Origin: Rotaria socialis
Lineage: Eukaryota > Rotifera > Eurotatoria > Philodinida > Philodinidae
Direction of reading: 5' to 3'
NCBI GenBank assembly: GCA_905331475.1
Contig: CAJNYU010002520.1
Coordinates: 1-64,000 of the forward strand
Length of the DNA stretch: 64,000 bases
A model generated the notes under the pieces. The model saw only the letters and a list, made by a program, of their open reading frames with translations. It was not told the origin of the DNA and ran no database searches. Below, piece by piece: positions 60,901 through 64,000 of the stretch. Made by a program: the position numbers and the translations under genes. The first letter of the stretch is position 1. Each line of letters opens with the position of its first letter.

Positions 60901-62876
60901 AAAATCACTTTTCTCAATTCAATTGGAAACGCTTTGAGTGTAGTATGTTTATTTAACAGCGTGAACAATTCCAAGTGAAATAAGAAATTTCCGAGCTCAC
61001 AATAACCTCTGCTCATTCAACTGCACTCTATCATCGGAGGACCCCGCAGCGCAAAACAGGAAACTGAAAAATGATAAGAAACAAATCAGTTTGATGCTTA
61101 TCGTAAATCGTGCACAGTTCGACGAAGAAAGAATCATCACAACTTTGGAAATATGACTTGTGGCTAAAATGGCAATATTTGTACTATCCGCTAAGCTGAT
61201 TTTCAAGACATCTAATCAATTCTTCTTTTCAATGTTAAGCAAACATCTTAAACGTTCGATTGTAGTAAATCTTTAGCTCGAAATTTAAGACAAATTACTA
61301 TATCAAGGTCATATTACCATGATTGCAAAAAAAAACTTCTAACTACTGTTGACTGTCTTTCTCGCAAGCGATATTCAAACAAATCTGTTTAATGACGCGA
61401 TCCATTCTTTCTATCACCAAATGGTTACATAGATAGATAGATAGATAAAAAAAAAGATTTGGTTAATATTATGAGTCTATCATCTATTGATTATTCATCT
61501 AGCTATGATTTTATTTATACTTACGACGATGCCTTGAACATTCGTAGCTGTTTGTGTTTCGGCAATTTCAACCATAAAAGCAGCTAATTTAGCCGTATAA
61601 ATAGCAATAAACACAATACCAAATCCACCCCATACCTATACATACTTATGAAATATTAAAAGAAAATTTTCCCTTCGAAAACTTACATTTCCTAAAAATC
61701 GATTGGACCAACATTTAGGAGATTTCGTTTTAAATGTATGTGAGAATACAATTGACCAAGTTAGCGTCAATGCTGATGCTAAACTAAAGACTTTCTGTCT
61801 TCGACGACCTTTTGGTGTTAAACTACAAAAAATAAATTTTCACTACATAGTAAATGATATTCTTTTTTTTTGTTTGTTTGTGTATTTATTTTTACCCGTA
61901 AGGACTATGCCATTCAAAAAATGTTTCAAATAAAGCAGCACAATTAAGTACGAGAAATATCATTAGCCATGTTGTCCATGAAAATGGTTGCAGAAAAACG
62001 CCAAGTGATGGTCGTGTTGGTGCTGGTGCAGTAAATATAACATAGGATGAATGATAAAATGGTGGACTTAAATCAATTGAACGTGCTAGAAATGATTCAT
62101 ATGGAATAGCTGATATTGATAAATGTGCTCGGCGATCCTCTAAGGCTTTTGTTAATGCTACCCATTTATTTGGTTTGTCCGAATAAACAAATAGCCTTCT
62201 TGTTTTCAATGCTAAAACTGAATTCGAATCTTCCATACGTAATAGTAAATTAATGGATATTCCATAGCAACAATGTGGTGGTGCAAAAGTTATCGACTGA
62301 AAAATAAATGGATCCATTGACATATTTGTTAATGGTGGATCGATTTGATAACATGGTATACCATAATTGCAATGAAATTCTGATGAAATCTGAGCATCTG
62401 ACACAAACACATACGGTGGTTCAACAACACCGACAACAATCGGTGCTGACGCGTGTGTAAGAATGCGTACAAAACGGCATTCTCTTGTTGAATCATCCCA
62501 TAGTTTACCGAACATTTTAAGGAAACCATTCATATCAACAAGAGCATTTGAAAATGTTGTCGATAAACTTGTTGTTGTATTGTCTGGTGGAGACGATGAA
62601 CTTTTACGTGACGCTAAATTTGTTGAACGACATGAACGAAAGAATTGATCTGCATTGGTATTGGCTGTGTAAAACAGACGTGTAAGCATACCACGACATA
62701 AATGTTCCGTATGTACCTGAATGAGTTGAATTAGAAAAATGATTGGACGAAAATCAATATTTACCATAAACATCGTTGGAACACGCCATACAAGCGTTTT
62801 TGGTTCGAATAGTATTGGATCAACACCAGAACCAACTCGAATGTCACAATTCCATTCAGTAAAATTAGTGAATAGT
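57945..62876 (-). CDS. grin3: GluN3-type ionotropic glutamate receptor (5' end not seen)
   Basis: Nine exons in phase give about 735 residues: 62876..62765, 62716..61896, 61822..61687, 61635..61525, 59247..58815, 58742..58675, 58604..58443, 58376..58285 and 58218..57945. The first exon shown starts in phase, so upstream exons (amino-terminal domain) are missing. The S1 lobe, M1 (WLMIFLVLNCAALF), the diagnostic EWHSPYGLTPKGRRR, a pore loop ending KSPKCWSNRFLGN, M3, the S2 lobe and M4 appear in order. EWRSP-GLTPRGRNR and TKTPKC-GRFLMN in GRIN3 make this GluN3-like. The tail SQ-RLYATLNAS and a C-terminal coiled coil (IKELEQELNHLKLQ) also parallel GluN3A. M3 reads IYTAKLAAF instead of SYTANLAAF, and Leu stands where the agonist-binding Arg is expected. 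The exon starting at 59247 is the least certain boundary. Confidence 0.85.
59917..60864. mobile_element. 948-bp foldback element inside a receptor intron
   Basis: Arms of about 250 bases (59917-60165 and about 60600-60864) are inverted copies, the outer part being the most similar (for example GCCATTCAATTCTCTAGAAG). The spacer is about 430 bases. It lies in the 2.3-kb intron of the GluN3-type gene and accounts for much of its length. No transposase frame is present and no target duplication is clear. Confidence 0.75.
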
Positions 62877-63388
62877 CTTTGAATAATAAAATAAAAAAAG
62901 CTTTTATACTACGTACGTTTAGTTAATATTACTAGATAAGTTTTCAAATGTATAATATCACTGGTTGTATTTACGACATTAAGATTCTCAATAGGAAAGT
63001 ATTTGAAGACAAACAAATACTGAAATTAAATCTCTGAGTTTTCAATTGTTTGAGGTCATAGCAGGCCAGTAAAGACTTTTGCGTGAAACTACTAGCAACG
63101 CTCTAATCGGATTCATTTTCATGAGCTGAACAAGTCGAATCATGAATATTTTACTAGAAAGTTTTCAGTAGTCTTAGAGTTAGGCCAATAACTTCGGTCC
63201 CCGAAGTCCATGAACTTCTTCGTCGGAAAGACGTTATTTCCGACCGGAAAACCTTCAGAAATCGAGCAAGCGTGAAAGCCGGATTTTTCTAGTTCCGGAC
63301 GAAACTCGCCTTCCCAATTCTACTTTCAATTTACTAACACTTTATTCAGTCTTCCGGTTGAATATGATGCGTATTTATTGATCTTCTT

Positions 63389-63425
<37 letters not shown>

Positions 63426-64000
63426 AAACTCTATATCACCATAAAATTTAGAACATTATAGAATGGTCTCAAATTTTCATATTATCATCATGTAACATTC
63501 GAACTATTTCTAGATAAAATATTTTATCTGTATTTATACACTATAGAAAAGATTCTGACTCAAGTTCAAAGAGTTGCAGTAAAAAGAATATTTTATGACT
63601 TCTTATGTTCTCACAAAGATATACTTTTAACTTCAGACATCTGTTGTTTTTTTAATTGTTTCTTTTTCACTGTTTAATTTTTCATTACTCTCTCAAGATG
63701 AATCGAAATTCGTTTGATCTCGATTATTTACTTATAAAAATGTCGACTGCAAAGTTGATACGGAGAATTTTGTATTCTTTTGATGACAATTAATGATCTA
63801 TGCCGATCTTGAGGGTATTTTCCAAAGATTTCTCAGCATTTGCAGATCATCAGGCTTGAGAATGATCATTATTTTCATAGTAATCATCTCATTGTATCAC
63901 TTAATCGAAAGTTAACTCCATCGAGAATTCTGTGTTCTCTATTGTTTGTACTCATAGAAACACACTTTATAATTATGAGCTAGCGGTCTATTGAGAATAC
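62877..64000. other. right-edge region: intron or 5' flank of the receptor gene
   Basis: No upstream exon of the receptor could be identified. A GC-richer island at about 63180-63320 contains short palindromes (CTTCGGTCCCCGAAG, TTTCCGACCGGAAA), and a (TA)n run lies at about 63396-63423. The island does not look coding in either strand. Confidence 0.35.

Noticed and set aside
1-64000. tRNA, rRNA or CRISPR array
   Set aside because: No box-B-like GGTTCRANNCC with a matching cloverleaf, no rRNA-like GC-rich conserved block and no regularly spaced direct repeats were seen by eye. A covariance-model scan would be more decisive.

Overview
The window looks like nuclear DNA from a small-genome invertebrate animal, most likely a bdelloid rotifer. 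The DNA is AT-rich. The genes have many short introns, mostly about 40-80 bases with GT-AG ends, and genes are split by AT-rich spacers carrying small inverted-repeat transposons. The protein set is metazoan: Rax homeobox, Frizzled, GluN3-type glutamate receptor, GIGYF, SSX2IP/ADIP, NDUFA7. A divergent pair of SNG1/DUF3533-like membrane genes looks fungal or bacterial, and foreign genes of this kind are a known bdelloid trait. The species assignment is inference. All exon models below were read by eye from splice signals and reading-phase agreement.

Layout, left to right. (1) 0.9-2.0 kb: an ATF4-type bZIP gene with an upstream-ORF leader and a CRE. (2) 2.3-5.6 kb: a spacer with a foldback element, a piggyBac-like element with TTAA flanks and three copies of a palindromic 15-mer, followed by a two-exon small membrane protein gene. 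(3) 7.2-12.8 kb, minus strand: a 15-exon single-pass receptor with SUEL lectin, CUB and Thr-rich mucin regions. (4) 15.0-20.3 kb: two head-to-head SNG1/DUF3533-like genes about 200 bases apart, each with its own intron positions. (5) 22.3-23.6 kb: an ankyrin-repeat gene. (6) 24.4-25.8 kb: a hAT MITE with a perfect 8-bp target duplication, beside an 860-bp foldback element flanked by TA. (7) 28.5-29.9 kb: Rax. (8) 32.5-35.5 kb: SSX2IP-like and NDUFA7 genes in a tight tandem. (9) 37.1-43.2 kb: GIGYF in 18 exons. (10) 45.3-46.2 kb, minus: an RNF212/ZIP3-like RING gene. (11) 47.2-48.2 kb: a decayed coding region. (12) 51.3-54.1 kb: a Frizzled 5/8-type receptor. (13) 55.7-56.3 kb, minus: two very small genes 27 bases apart. 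(14) 57.9-62.9 kb, minus: a GluN3-type receptor, whose 5' end lies beyond the part I can read.

The genes do not form one pathway. Rax and Frizzled 5/8 are both anterior-patterning genes and lie about 22 kb apart. Two same-strand pairs (SSX2IP-NDUFA7 and the 55.7-56.3 kb pair) are close enough, with acceptor-like sites just upstream of the second gene, to be candidate polycistronic units in a lineage known to use spliced-leader trans-splicing. I found no tRNA, rRNA or CRISPR array. The most unusual points are the receptor with its agonist arginine and gating motif both altered, the conserved-looking ATF4 uORF layout, and the SNG1-like divergent pair.
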